DNA of 64,000 nt, from positions 1,426,001 to 1,490,000 of the forward strand of contig NZ_CP017603.1 in assembly GCF_001854185.1 (NCBI RefSeq). The letters run 5' to 3'. How positions within the stretch are numbered: the first letter of the stretch is position 1; each line of letters opens with the position of its first letter. This DNA comes from Clostridium formicaceticum (GTDB lineage: Bacteria; Bacillota; Clostridia; Peptostreptococcales; Natronincolaceae). Of this stretch, positions 1-8,861 are shown one piece after another. The notes beneath the pieces are model-generated. The model was not told the origin of the DNA. It saw nothing but the letters and a program-made list of their open reading frames with translations, and did no database searches. Position numbers and translations under genes: made by a program.

Positions 1-2
1 AT

Positions 3-230
3 GAAATTATGGTACAAAGAAAAAAGTTTAAAAAAACTGGCTGGAACTGGTATGCATGTATCTTCAATATGTTTTGGTATTACAAGCAAGGGATTATTGA
101 CAAAGCCATTATTATGACCATTATTGTCCTGCTTTCCTTTGGAACTGGAATCATCCCTATAGCATTCTATTGTGGCACAAAAGGCAATGAAGATCGATAC
201 AGACAAATGCAAAAGCAAATCACTGTATAA
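3..230 (+). CDS. small membrane protein, possibly 5'-truncated
   Basis: The reading frame is open to the window edge; an ATG at 9 could be the start, so the protein is either complete (73 aa) or the C-terminal part of a longer one. It has a basic, aromatic N-terminal segment (KKTGWNWYACIFNMFWY), then a hydrophobic stretch at about residues 32-53, then a charged tail. The W-N-W-x-A-x-x-F-x-x-x-W-Y pattern next to one or two membrane segments resembles the DUF2628-type small membrane proteins. That family assignment is from pattern memory only. No function can be given. It is separated by about 180 bp from the polysaccharide cluster and is probably unrelated to it. Confidence 0.4.
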   Translation, partial: EIMVQRKKFKKTGWNWYACIFNMFWYYKQGIIDKAIIMTIIVLLSFGTGIIPIAFYCGTKGNEDRYRQMQKQITV

Positions 231-410
231 CTGCCTCGTTAAAGAGATTACAGCCCGTGGCGTAGAAAAAACAAATTGGATACAAATGGAAAAATGTTCT
301 TTGAAAATTTTATAATAAAAAAGAGGAAATTCCCTACTTATGTAGAAAATATTTAAGGAATGCAAAAGTGAAAGAGCGAAAGGATGAAGCAGAATATGAA
401 GGACCAAGAA

Positions 411-1094
411 ATGGAGTTGGAACTGGACTTAAGGGAATATATTCATATTATTCAAAAACGTTTTTGGCTTATTGTCATTATCACTGTATTAGCTATGTTG
501 ACCAGTGGTGTCATAAGCTATTATGTTTTAGATCCCATCTATCAAGCTTCTACCACCATCATGGTAGGGAAACCTCAAAGTGAATCAGAGCTAGGGCAGT
601 TGCAGCTTCAAGATTTGAATTTAAACCTGCGCCTAGCAAAAACCTATGGAGAGATTGTTAAGAGCAGAAGTGTGTCTCAAGAAGTAATACGGGAAATGAA
701 CTTAGACCTGACACCAGAGCAGCTTACAAGTAAAACTACTGTAGACCTGGTAAGGGATACAGAGTTTATTACCATCAAGGTAACAGATACAGATCCTCAG
801 TTGGCAGCAGATATCGCTAACAACTTGTCAAAAACCTTCAAAAAATACGTTATGCAGATTATGAGGGTAGACAACGTACAAGTGTTGGATGCAGCAGTAG
901 TACCAATGTCGCCTATCAAGCCAAGAAAACAACTAAACATAGCGATTGCCGGGGTACTGGGTTTGATGTTTAGCTTGTTTTTAGTGTTTTTAATGGAATA
1001 CTTAGATAATACGATTAAAACTCCTGAAGATATACAAAGACACTTAAACCTAAATATCATAGGAGCAATACCCGCCATGAGGGAAGAGGACTAG
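411..1094 (+). CDS. Wzz/YveK-type polysaccharide co-polymerase (kinase modulator)
   Basis: This is a chain-length determinant and activator subunit for the adjacent tyrosine kinase. It has the standard Wzz layout: a short cytoplasmic N-terminus, membrane segment 1 (FWLIVIITVLAML), an extracellular helical domain, a proline motif (MSPIKPRK) and membrane segment 2 ending in FLMEYLDNTIKTPED. In Firmicutes the membrane protein and the kinase are separate polypeptides, as here. ATGs at 384, 396 and 411 are possible starts. I chose 411 because AAGGA at 399-403 lies 7 nt upstream, whereas AGGA at 381-384 touches the 384 codon. It is the first gene of the wzz-kinase-phosphatase set, with 18 bp to the next gene. 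Confidence 0.88.
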   Translation: MELELDLREYIHIIQKRFWLIVIITVLAMLTSGVISYYVLDPIYQASTTIMVGKPQSESELGQLQLQDLNLNLRLAKTYGEIVKSRSVSQEVIREMNLDLTPEQLTSKTTVDLVRDTEFITIKVTDTDPQLAADIANNLSKTFKKYVMQIMRVDNVQVLDAAVVPMSPIKPRKQLNIAIAGVLGLMFSLFLVFLMEYLDNTIKTPEDIQRHLNLNIIGAIPAMREED

Positions 1095-1112
1095 AGGAGG
1101 AACTAGCATATT

Positions 1113-1850
1113 ATGAAAGAGAGAAAGATTATTACCCATAGCAATCCTAAATCTCCTATATCAGAAGCATATAGAACCTTGCGGACAAATATACAATTTG
1201 CTAGTTTGGACAACCCCATAAAGGTTTTAATGGTCACCAGCTCAGGGCCGGGGGAAGGAAAAACCACTACTACTGCTAATCTTGCAGTAACCATGGCACA
1301 ATTGGGGGCAAAGGTTTTAGTCATGGATGCAGACTTAAGAAAGCCTGCTGTTCATAAAGCCTTTCAATTAAGCAATAGTGAGGGTGTCACCAATATACTA
1401 GTAAAGGATTTAAACTATAAAGAATTTTTATTAAAAACGGAGGTGGAGGGCTTAGAGGTCTTACCTTCTGGCGCTATCCCACCCAATCCATCGGAACTTT
1501 TAGCCTCTCAAAAAATGAAAAACTTTATTCACTCCTTAAGGGAGGATTATGACTACATATTAATCGACACTCCCCCTGCTGCTATTGTCACGGATGCCGC
1601 CCTATTATCTACCGCGGTGGATGGTGTGATTTTAGTCTGCGCTGCTGGGGAAGTAGCAATACAGGGGGCACAGAGGGCAAAGGAACTGCTGGATAATGTA
1701 AATGCCAATATCATCGGTGTTGTGCTAAACAAGATTCCTATAGGGAAAAAGGGTTCTTCCTATTATTCCTATTACTATTACTCCTCCTATTATGGAGAAG
1801 AAGAACCTGTAAAAAATAAGAAAAACAAAAGGATGAAGCAACATGGTTGA
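1113..1850 (+). CDS. CpsD/YwqD-type bacterial tyrosine kinase (BY-kinase)
   Basis: Cytoplasmic P-loop tyrosine autokinase that controls polymer assembly with the upstream Wzz-like protein. Visible motifs are Walker A GPGEGKTT (residues 45-52), Walker A' VMDADLRKP (about 70-78) and Walker B ILIDTPP (about 149). The C-terminal tyrosine cluster, SSYYSYYYYSSYYGE, carries eight tyrosines and is the usual autophosphorylation tail. The 245-aa length fits stand-alone Gram-positive BY-kinases. A good SD (GAGGAGG) precedes the ATG. Its 3' end overlaps the phosphatase gene by 8 bp, which suggests translational coupling of kinase and phosphatase. Confidence 0.93.
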   Translation: MKERKIITHSNPKSPISEAYRTLRTNIQFASLDNPIKVLMVTSSGPGEGKTTTTANLAVTMAQLGAKVLVMDADLRKPAVHKAFQLSNSEGVTNILVKDLNYKEFLLKTEVEGLEVLPSGAIPPNPSELLASQKMKNFIHSLREDYDYILIDTPPAAIVTDAALLSTAVDGVILVCAAGEVAIQGAQRAKELLDNVNANIIGVVLNKIPIGKKGSSYYSYYYYSSYYGEEEPVKNKKNKRMKQHG

Positions 1851-2652
1851 TTTACATAGCCACATACTACCAGAAATAGATGACGGAGCGAAAAACCTGG
1901 AGGAAGCTTTAAAAATGGCGGAAATTGCTGTGAAGGAAGGAATCACCCAAATGGTGGCAACCCCGCACTATATTCCCGAAGTATTTACAACAGATGCTAA
2001 AACCTTACTTATGAAGATTGAAGAGATCAATGCTTTTTTAAAGGAAAAAGGCTTGGCCTTAGAGATATTGTCAGGAAACGAAGCTTATCTGAGTTTGGAC
2101 CTACCACAGCGATTAAAAAATCAGGAAATTTTATCTATCAATAAGGGGCCTTATGTTTTATTAGAGCTGCCTATGGCGGATATACCTAACTACACAGAGG
2201 ATGTACTATACGAAATGAGATTATTAGGATATAAGCCCATCATTGCTCATCCAGAGAGGTATGGCAAAATCATAGAAAACCCTAACCTCCTTAAGGAATG
2301 GATAGAACAGGGGAACTATGCTCAGATAAATACCATGAGTATTACCGGAGCTTTAGGAAAAGAGATACAGGAGACAGCAAAAATCCTCTTGAAACACGGT
2401 ATGATTCACTGTATAGGAACAGATGCCCATTCCCCTAGAGGAAGGGCGCCTAAAATAAAGAAGGCGCTGCACATCATGGAGGGATGGATCGGGAAGGATA
2501 AGACGGATATGCTGCTGGAGAATAACGAAAAAATCATCAAGGGACAAGAGATCATCATAACACAACCAAAAGCCTACAGAGAAAAAAAAGGCATGTTTTA
2601 TTATATCTATCGATGGTTCTTTCATCGGTACAAAAAAGCTTATCAAAAGTAG
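1843..2652 (+). CDS. CpsB/YwqE-type PHP-family protein-tyrosine phosphatase
   Basis: Metal-dependent PHP-superfamily phosphatase expected to dephosphorylate the tyrosine tail of the preceding kinase. The N-terminus MVDLHSHILPEIDDGAKN has the metal-binding HxH and the D-D-G signature of the CpsB/CapC subfamily. ATPHY, IAHPERY and GTDAHSPRGR supply further ligands along the barrel. The 269-aa length is slightly above the family norm because of a basic, aromatic C-terminal extension (FYYIYRWFFHRYKK). The gene starts inside the kinase gene and is followed by a strong terminator, so wzz-kinase-phosphatase forms one transcription unit. Confidence 0.93.
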   Translation: MVDLHSHILPEIDDGAKNLEEALKMAEIAVKEGITQMVATPHYIPEVFTTDAKTLLMKIEEINAFLKEKGLALEILSGNEAYLSLDLPQRLKNQEILSINKGPYVLLELPMADIPNYTEDVLYEMRLLGYKPIIAHPERYGKIIENPNLLKEWIEQGNYAQINTMSITGALGKEIQETAKILLKHGMIHCIGTDAHSPRGRAPKIKKALHIMEGWIGKDKTDMLLENNEKIIKGQEIIITQPKAYREKKGMFYYIYRWFFHRYKKAYQK

Positions 2653-2676
2653 GACCTGGGGTAGGTCCTACTTCTT
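2648..2676 (+). terminator. rho-independent terminator after the kinase/phosphatase genes
   Basis: AGTAGGACC pairs with GGTCCTACT across a short loop and is followed by TTCTT. It overlaps the last codons of the PHP phosphatase gene and ends that transcription unit. The next 160 bp lead into the dehydratase gene and show no further gene. Confidence 0.75.
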
Positions 2677-2838
2677 ATCTATAAGAATTTTCTAAATATA
2701 TGTAAAATTATACCTTTTAAAAACTTGGCAAAACTGGGAGGAATATTTTGATAAATGTAGAAATATATTACTTATCGTCAATAGGTATAGAGTCGGGTTA
2801 TTTATAGGATGAAAGTTCTATAAAAAAGGGGGGTAAAC

Positions 2839-4719
2839 ATGATAAAAGATTTAAGAGCACAGCAAGTATCGAATAGCCAAAGTGGATTTAATATAAAGCA
2901 TAGAAGAATTTGCTTAGCGATCATGGATGTCTTTTTGATCAATAGTTCAATACTAGCTGCATTGTGGTTGAGATTTGATTTTACGATACCTCAACTTCAG
3001 CTGCAAAATTATTATACCACAGCGGTTTTAACAACAGTTATTATGCTGATGGTATTTTATATGAGCAATTTATATAACAGTGTATGGCGCTATGCCAGCA
3101 TCGATGAACTCATATCGATTGTGGCTGCTTCTTTTGTAGGCAGTAGTATTTTATTTATAGTTTATTTTCATTTGCTGAGGATTAATTTTCCTCGCAGTAT
3201 GTATCCAATAGCGATGCTTCTACTGACAGCTTCAGTAGGAGGAAGCCGATTTGCTTATCGGTTTTTGCGAAGAGTCAAGAGGATATCTCTAGGCTGCAGT
3301 ATGCAGAATAAGAGGGTATTAATCATAGGGGGAGGAACAGCTGGTTCCTTGGTGATTAAAGAAATTTATGACAATCCTCAAATCTGTAAAACACCTGTAG
3401 CGGTGATCGATGACGACGCTGTAAAATATAGAAGAAAAATTCATGGGGTTTCTATTCTAGGAAACAGGGGAGATATTGAAAAAGTGGTAAAGGAAGAAAA
3501 AATACAGGAAATCATTATAGCGATGCCTTCTGCCACAAAGACGGAGATAAGAAAAATCGTAGATATATGCACAAAAACAAAATGTGATCTAAAGATTCTC
3601 CCAGGGGTTTACGAGATATTAGACGGCAAAGTGGATATTAAAAAAATAAGAGATGTACAGATTGAGGACCTATTGGGCAGAGAGGCTGTAAAGGTAAATC
3701 TAGAGGAAATCAGCGATTATTTACATAATGAAGTTATCTTAGTAACTGGCGGAGGAGGTTCCATCGGTTCAGAACTTTGCCGGCAGATTGCAAGATTTGA
3801 TCCCAGGGAGTTAATTATCTTAGATATTTATGAAAACAACGCTTACGAAATTCAACAGGAGCTTTTAAGAAAACATAAGAAGATAAACCTAGAGGTGATT
3901 ATCGCCTCTATAAGAGATAAAAAAAGAATAGAACAGATCTTTGAAAAACATCAACCCAAGGTTATCTTTCATGCTGCTGCCCATAAACATGTACCTTTGA
4001 TGGAGAACAATCCTATGGAGGCCATCAAGAACAACATCTTTGGTACCATGAATGTAGCAGAATGTGCTCATCAGTATGGGGCAAAACGCTTTGTCCTTAT
4101 CTCCACCGATAAGGCGGTGAATCCCACAAATATTATGGGAGCAACCAAACGGGTAGCAGAGATGACAATCCAAGCCATGAACCATCAGAGTGAAACAGAG
4201 TTTGTAGCAGTAAGGTTCGGCAATGTATTAGGCAGTAATGGCAGTGTGATCCCTCACTTTAAAAAGCAAATCGCCGAAGGTGGGCCTGTCACTGTCACCC
4301 ATCCTGATATCATCCGATACTTTATGACCATACCGGAAGCCGTTCAGCTGGTGATCCAGGCTGGTGCTATGGCCCAAGGAGGAGAAATCTTTGTACTGGA
4401 CATGGGAGATCCAGTAAAGATCGCAGACCTTGCAAGAGATCTCATACGCTTATCTGGCTTTGAACCAGATACAGATATCAAAATAGAATTCACTGGTCTA
4501 AGACCAGGGGAAAAACTATACGAAGAACTCCTGCTGAAGGAGGAGGGCCTACAGGGAACAAAACACGAAAAAATCTTTGTAGGAAAACCCATCGTTTCCG
4601 ACTTTAAGAAGCTGCAGAGGGAATTGATGATCCTGAGAACCGTTCTAGCAAGTGAAGATAGTGCGTTGGCGGATGGGATTGTTAGGAAAGTGGTGCCGGA
4701 GTATCGGTGTGTGGGGTGA
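2839..4719 (+). CDS. membrane-bound nucleotide-sugar 4,6-dehydratase (CapD/PglF type)
   Basis: Converts a UDP-HexNAc to its 4-keto-6-deoxy form, the usual first step toward an N-acetylated deoxy-amino sugar. Four N-terminal membrane helices lie within about residues 20-135. A first Rossmann domain starts with IGGGTAG (about 168) and a second SDR domain with TGGGGSIGSE (about 305). The catalytic region is STDKAVNPTNIMGATKR: the usual Tyr of Y-x-x-x-K is Met, as is typical of this inverting/non-inverting dehydratase family. The 626-aa length matches full-length CapD/PglF proteins. SD GGGGGG precedes the ATG. The product probably feeds the priming transferase downstream. Confidence 0.92.
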   Translation: MIKDLRAQQVSNSQSGFNIKHRRICLAIMDVFLINSSILAALWLRFDFTIPQLQLQNYYTTAVLTTVIMLMVFYMSNLYNSVWRYASIDELISIVAASFVGSSILFIVYFHLLRINFPRSMYPIAMLLLTASVGGSRFAYRFLRRVKRISLGCSMQNKRVLIIGGGTAGSLVIKEIYDNPQICKTPVAVIDDDAVKYRRKIHGVSILGNRGDIEKVVKEEKIQEIIIAMPSATKTEIRKIVDICTKTKCDLKILPGVYEILDGKVDIKKIRDVQIEDLLGREAVKVNLEEISDYLHNEVILVTGGGGSIGSELCRQIARFDPRELIILDIYENNAYEIQQELLRKHKKINLEVIIASIRDKKRIEQIFEKHQPKVIFHAAAHKHVPLMENNPMEAIKNNIFGTMNVAECAHQYGAKRFVLISTDKAVNPTNIMGATKRVAEMTIQAMNHQSETEFVAVRFGNVLGSNGSVIPHFKKQIAEGGPVTVTHPDIIRYFMTIPEAVQLVIQAGAMAQGGEIFVLDMGDPVKIADLARDLIRLSGFEPDTDIKIEFTGLRPGEKLYEELLLKEEGLQGTKHEKIFVGKPIVSDFKKLQRELMILRTVLASEDSALADGIVRKVVPEYRCVG

Positions 4720-4873
4720 GGAGATGAGTGAGGAGAAAGTTGAAAAGTTGGAGAAGAAAAGGGTTTAAAGCTTTTTCTAACTTTTCAACATTCTACGTTT
4801 TACTTTAAATGATTGAATGCTAATGCGCAGACATTATGAAGTAAAGATAAAATGTTAAAGGGGATTAACTATC
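4720..4873. other. intergenic spacer with a long weak hairpin
   Basis: At 4738-4790 GTTGAAAAGTT pairs with AACTTTTCAAC, with additional A/T pairing inside. It could act as a terminator or a processing site between the dehydratase and the transferase genes. No uninterrupted T-run follows, so termination is uncertain. Confidence 0.3.
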
Positions 4874-5497
4874 ATGATATATTTAAAAATTAAGAGACTT
4901 ATGGATATCATATTGTCGTTACTTGGACTCATTATATTATCTCCTATATTTTTAATTCTTATAATTGCCATTAAGATTGACTCAAAAGGTCCAGTCCTCT
5001 TTAAACAGAAAAGAGTAGGAATACATAAGCGTCACTTCAATATTTTAAAATTCCGCACCATGCGGATTGATACACCGAAAGATACGCCAACACATCTTTT
5101 AGAGAATCCTGAGCAATGGATTACAAAGGTTGGTAAGTTCTTAAGAAAGACTTCATTAGATGAATTGCCTCAGATTTGGAACATCTTCGTGGGAGAGATG
5201 AGCATTATTGGGCCAAGACCAGCGTTGTGGAATCAGTATGATCTTATTGAGGAAAGAGATAAGTACGGAGCAAATGACATACCGCCAGGACTTACTGGTT
5301 GGGCACAGATTAATGGTAGGGACGAGCTTCCTATTGAGGTTAAGGCTGAGTTGGATGGAGAGTATGTTGATAGGATGGGGCTTATGATGGATGTTAAATG
5401 TTTTTTTGGAACAATCGTGTCTGTACTTAAAAGTGATGGGGTTGTTGAAGGTGGGACTGGTGTTAAACAAGAAACAGAGAAATCCATAGGACAATAG
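4874..5497 (+). CDS. priming phosphosugar transferase (WcaJ/PglC-type, bacterial sugar transferase)
   Basis: Transfers a phospho-sugar from a nucleotide sugar onto undecaprenyl phosphate at the inner face of the membrane, starting repeat-unit assembly. One N-terminal hydrophobic segment (residues 10-30) is followed by the conserved KRVGIHKRHFNILKFRTMR, then DELPQIWNIFVGEMS and IGPRPA. The 207-aa length equals the minimal catalytic unit (PglC/PilB-like) and lacks the long WcaJ membrane domain. It lies 11 bp upstream of an SDR gene. The CapD-like dehydratase before it suggests that the first sugar is a modified HexNAc. Confidence 0.93.
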   Translation: MIYLKIKRLMDIILSLLGLIILSPIFLILIIAIKIDSKGPVLFKQKRVGIHKRHFNILKFRTMRIDTPKDTPTHLLENPEQWITKVGKFLRKTSLDELPQIWNIFVGEMSIIGPRPALWNQYDLIEERDKYGANDIPPGLTGWAQINGRDELPIEVKAELDGEYVDRMGLMMDVKCFFGTIVSVLKSDGVVEGGTGVKQETEKSIGQ

Positions 5498-5507
5498 AGG
5501 TGAGGAG

Positions 5508-6407
5508 ATGCTACTAGTTACGGGGATTACAGGACACACAGGAAGATATTTTTTACAAGAGCTTATAAATAATAAATATGAAGGACCTATCCGCTGCATT
5601 GTTAGAGAAACATCTAACACCTCATTACTGGATAACAGTGGATTAAATATTGAGAAGGTTGTTGGAGACCTTAATGATAAAACCTTCATAGAGAATGCCA
5701 TGGAAGGTATTGATACTATCATGCATATCTATAACATTCATCATTCACCTACAATTCTACAAGTAGCAATTGAGGACAATGTAAAGAGAGCAATTTTAGT
5801 ACATACAACTGGTATCTATTCAAACTTCAAATATGCATCACAAGGTTACAGGGATATTGAAAGCAAAGTTTCAGAGATGACATCAAATCTGGACTGCTCA
5901 ACAAAGGTTACGATTTTAAGACCAACGATGATCTATGGAGACCTTTGCGATAGCAATATGAGTAAGTTCATTAAGATGATAGATAAATTTAGAATAATGC
6001 CAGTTATCAATGGTGGAAAAAGCTTGATTCAACCAGTGAATGCAAGAGACCTAGGGAAGGCATTTTATACAGTACTGATGTCTTCTGATAAAACATCAGG
6101 TAAAGCATATGACTTATCCGGTGAAAAACCTCTGCAGATGATAGAAGTTTTTAAGTTGATAAGAGATAACCTTAATAAGAAAACAATTTTTGTTAGCGTT
6201 CCTATTGGGTTCGGAGTATTTTTAGCAAGAGTAGTTAAGGTGTTTTCTTTAGGAAGAGTTGATTATGTGGAGAAAGTTCAGAGGATGGCTGAGGATAGAA
6301 GTTATTCTCACGAAGAGGCAAAAAGTGATTTTAATTATAAACCGATGAGCTTTGAAGATGGTATACAGATTGAAGTTAAACAGTATTTGAAGAAAAGAGG
6401 GGAATAA
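5508..6407 (+). CDS. NAD(P)-dependent sugar epimerase/reductase (SDR, atypical)
   Basis: Rossmann-fold SDR that presumably modifies a nucleotide sugar for the polysaccharide. The N-terminal dinucleotide motif is TGITGHTGRY (residues 5-14). The catalytic Y-x-x-x-K is not in standard form: near the expected place is HTTGIYSNFKYAS. The C-terminal half has NARDLGKAF and a substrate-binding region. It resembles the short-chain reductases that follow PglC-type transferases in many Clostridia, for example 4-keto reductases. The exact reaction cannot be assigned. It overlaps the next glycosyltransferase by one base (TAATG). Confidence 0.75.
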   Translation: MLLVTGITGHTGRYFLQELINNKYEGPIRCIVRETSNTSLLDNSGLNIEKVVGDLNDKTFIENAMEGIDTIMHIYNIHHSPTILQVAIEDNVKRAILVHTTGIYSNFKYASQGYRDIESKVSEMTSNLDCSTKVTILRPTMIYGDLCDSNMSKFIKMIDKFRIMPVINGGKSLIQPVNARDLGKAFYTVLMSSDKTSGKAYDLSGEKPLQMIEVFKLIRDNLNKKTIFVSVPIGFGVFLARVVKVFSLGRVDYVEKVQRMAEDRSYSHEEAKSDFNYKPMSFEDGIQIEVKQYLKKRGE

Positions 6408-7516
6408 TGAAAAAAGTTCTTGTTTTAGCCAATCACTTTATTACTATATATGCTTTCAGACGAGAATTGATAGAAAAGCTCTTAGATTCCGGTTATAAAG
6501 TAACTCTAGCATTACCATATAGTGATGATGTCTCATATTTTTCGGATATGGGATGTGAGATTATTGATACACCTCTAGAAAGAAGAAAAACTAACCCTCT
6601 TAATGATCTAAAGTTGTTATTTCAATATTTAAGGATTATTAAAAATGTAAAACCTGATGTTTTATTAACTTATACAATAAAACCAAATACGTATGGTGGC
6701 TTGGCAGCAAGAATTTGCAGGGCAAAAGCTATACATACGGTAACTGGATTAGGATCAGTCTATATTCAAGATATGTGGCAGAAAAAAATAGCTGCATTTT
6801 TAAATAAAATAGCTTTTAAAAACTCAGAAGCAATTTTCTTTTTAAATGATGATAATAAAGAGTTCTATAAGAGAATTGGAATAATTGATTCGGTACAAAG
6901 GACATTTATGGTTCCAGGTTCAGGAGTTAATTTAGAGAAATTTAAATACCAAGAACTTGAATTAAATAATGATATTACTTTTACACTTGTTGGGAGAGTG
7001 TTAAAAGATAAAGGTATTGAAGAATTTTTATCTGCAGCAAAGAGAATCAAGACCAAATATCCAAATACACATTTTGAAGTTGTCGGATTTGTTGACGAAG
7101 AAAAGTATGTTCAGATGCTAAATGACTATGAGAAAGAAGGGATAATTCATTACCTAGGTAAGCGAAATGATATCCCAGAGATAATGTCGAAATCAACTTG
7201 TATCGTACTACCTTCATATGGTGAAGGTAGAGGAACAGTATTACAAGAGGGAGCGGCTATTGGACGTCCTCTTATAACATGTGATATCTATGGCTGTAGA
7301 GATAATGTAGAAGAAAATAAGAATGGATACTTATGTAAAGTAGCGGATGAAGAGTCATTAGTAAAGTGTTTGGATAAATTTATAAACATTTCAAGTGATG
7401 AAAAGCTATTGATGGGACGATACAGTAGAAAAAAAGCTGAAAAAGAGTTTGATAGGAATATTGTTTTAAATGCTTATCTAAATGAAATCGAGAAAATCAC
7501 AGATAAGAAGGAGTAA
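6407..7516 (+). CDS. GT4-family glycosyltransferase
   Basis: Retaining GT-B glycosyltransferase that probably adds a sugar to the lipid-linked repeat unit. It has an N-terminal acceptor domain, the donor-domain strand FTLVGRVLKDKGIEEFL (about residues 190-205), and the conserved loop PSYGEGRGTVLQEGAAIGRP with the E-x7-E pair. The 369-aa length is typical for WbpH/PglA-like GT4 enzymes. SD GAGGGG overlaps the end of the upstream SDR gene, so the two are translationally coupled. Donor and acceptor cannot be read from the sequence. Confidence 0.88.
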   Translation: MKKVLVLANHFITIYAFRRELIEKLLDSGYKVTLALPYSDDVSYFSDMGCEIIDTPLERRKTNPLNDLKLLFQYLRIIKNVKPDVLLTYTIKPNTYGGLAARICRAKAIHTVTGLGSVYIQDMWQKKIAAFLNKIAFKNSEAIFFLNDDNKEFYKRIGIIDSVQRTFMVPGSGVNLEKFKYQELELNNDITFTLVGRVLKDKGIEEFLSAAKRIKTKYPNTHFEVVGFVDEEKYVQMLNDYEKEGIIHYLGKRNDIPEIMSKSTCIVLPSYGEGRGTVLQEGAAIGRPLITCDIYGCRDNVEENKNGYLCKVADEESLVKCLDKFINISSDEKLLMGRYSRKKAEKEFDRNIVLNAYLNEIEKITDKKE

Positions 7517-7520
7517 TCTT

Positions 7521-8840
7521 ATGAGTTTATATAATGAAATTATTAATGGCAAAGAAAAAATTTCAGTTATTGGGCTTGGTTATGTTGGTATGCCTATAGC
7601 GGTTGCTTTTGCTAAGAAGGTTGATGTTATAGGCTTTGATCTCAATAAAAAGAAAATTGAATTATATAAAGCAGGTATCGATCCAACTAATGAAGTTGGT
7701 AATAACGAGATTAAAAAAACATCGGTTGAGTTCACATCAGATGAAACGAAGTTAAAGAATGCTAAATTTCATATTGTTGCAGTTCCTACGCCAATCAATT
7801 CAGACAAAACGCCAGATCTATCACCAGTTGAAGGAGCTAGTAGAATCGTAGGACGCAATTTAATAAAAGGCTCTATTGTAGTTTACGAGTCAACAGTTTA
7901 TCCAGGTGTAACAGAAGATATTTGTGTTCCAATTTTAGAAGAGGAGTCTGGATTGAAATGTGGTATTGATTTTAAAGTTGGATATTCACCTGAACGTATT
8001 AATCCTGGCGATAAGGTACATAGATTAGAAAATATCATTAAGATAGTTTCAGGTATCGATGAAGAAAGCCTTGAAGAAATTGCCAAAATTTATGAATTAG
8101 TTATTGAAGTTGGCGTCCATAGAGCAGGTTCAGTAAAAGTTGCTGAAGCGGCAAAAGTAGTTGAAAATAGCCAGCGAGACATTAACATTGCATTTATGAA
8201 TGAACTTGCTATGGTTTTTGATCGAATGGGAATTGACACTAAAGAAGTTATCGACGCGATGAATACAAAATGGAATGCACTTGGGTTTACACCTGGTCTA
8301 GTTGGAGGTCACTGCATTGGAGTTGATCCATACTATTTTGTTTATGAAGCCGAAAAATTAGGATATCACAGCCAGATTATTCTTTCAGGTAGAAAGATCA
8401 ATGATGGTATGGGTAAATTTGTTGCTGATGCAATAATTAAAAAACTTATCTTAGCAAATAAAGTAGTAAGACAAGCTAGAGTTGTTATTTTGGGCATAAC
8501 CTTTAAAGAAAATACACCAGATACGAGAAACTCAAAAGTAGTAGATATTATTGATAACCTTATAGAATATGGTATTGAACCGATTGTAGTCGATCCAGAA
8601 GCTGATGCTGAAGAGGCTAAGCATGAATACGGTATCGATTTAGTAGATATTAAAGATATAAATTACGCAGATTGCTTAGTGCTTGCAGTAGCGCATGATA
8701 TTTTTAAACAAATGACATGGAATGATTTAGATTCACTATATGGAGATTTTGACAACAAAGATAAAGTGTTTATTGATGTAAAGAGCATGCTAGATAGACG
8801 TGAGATTGAAGATAAAGGGTATAGTTATTGGAGATTATAA
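7521..8840 (+). CDS. UDP-HexNAc 6-dehydrogenase (WbpA/TviB-like nucleotide-sugar dehydrogenase)
   Basis: Four-electron oxidation of a UDP-sugar to a UDP-uronic acid. The N-terminal NAD site is VIGLGYVGMPIAVAFA, the catalytic Cys lies in GGHCIGVDPYYF (about residues 256-267), and the C-terminal domain has ILGITFKENTPDTRNSK. The combination VDPYY plus TFKENTPDTRNS fits the UDP-GlcNAc/UDP-GalNAc dehydrogenase branch rather than the UDP-glucose enzyme encoded at 17119. Start 7521 was chosen over an in-frame upstream ATG at 7482 because AAGGAG sits 7 nt before it and the family N-terminus begins there. It lies 4 bp after the preceding glycosyltransferase gene. Confidence 0.9.
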   Translation: MSLYNEIINGKEKISVIGLGYVGMPIAVAFAKKVDVIGFDLNKKKIELYKAGIDPTNEVGNNEIKKTSVEFTSDETKLKNAKFHIVAVPTPINSDKTPDLSPVEGASRIVGRNLIKGSIVVYESTVYPGVTEDICVPILEEESGLKCGIDFKVGYSPERINPGDKVHRLENIIKIVSGIDEESLEEIAKIYELVIEVGVHRAGSVKVAEAAKVVENSQRDINIAFMNELAMVFDRMGIDTKEVIDAMNTKWNALGFTPGLVGGHCIGVDPYYFVYEAEKLGYHSQIILSGRKINDGMGKFVADAIIKKLILANKVVRQARVVILGITFKENTPDTRNSKVVDIIDNLIEYGIEPIVVDPEADAEEAKHEYGIDLVDIKDINYADCLVLAVAHDIFKQMTWNDLDSLYGDFDNKDKVFIDVKSMLDRREIEDKGYSYWRL

Positions 8841-8861
8841 TAAACAGCAAGGAGAGTTCCC

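Noticed and set aside
368-583. GTG-started frame overlapping the Wzz gene start
   Set aside because: It is out of frame with the conserved Wzz sequence, rich in His/Tyr/Ser with no domain, and ends early.
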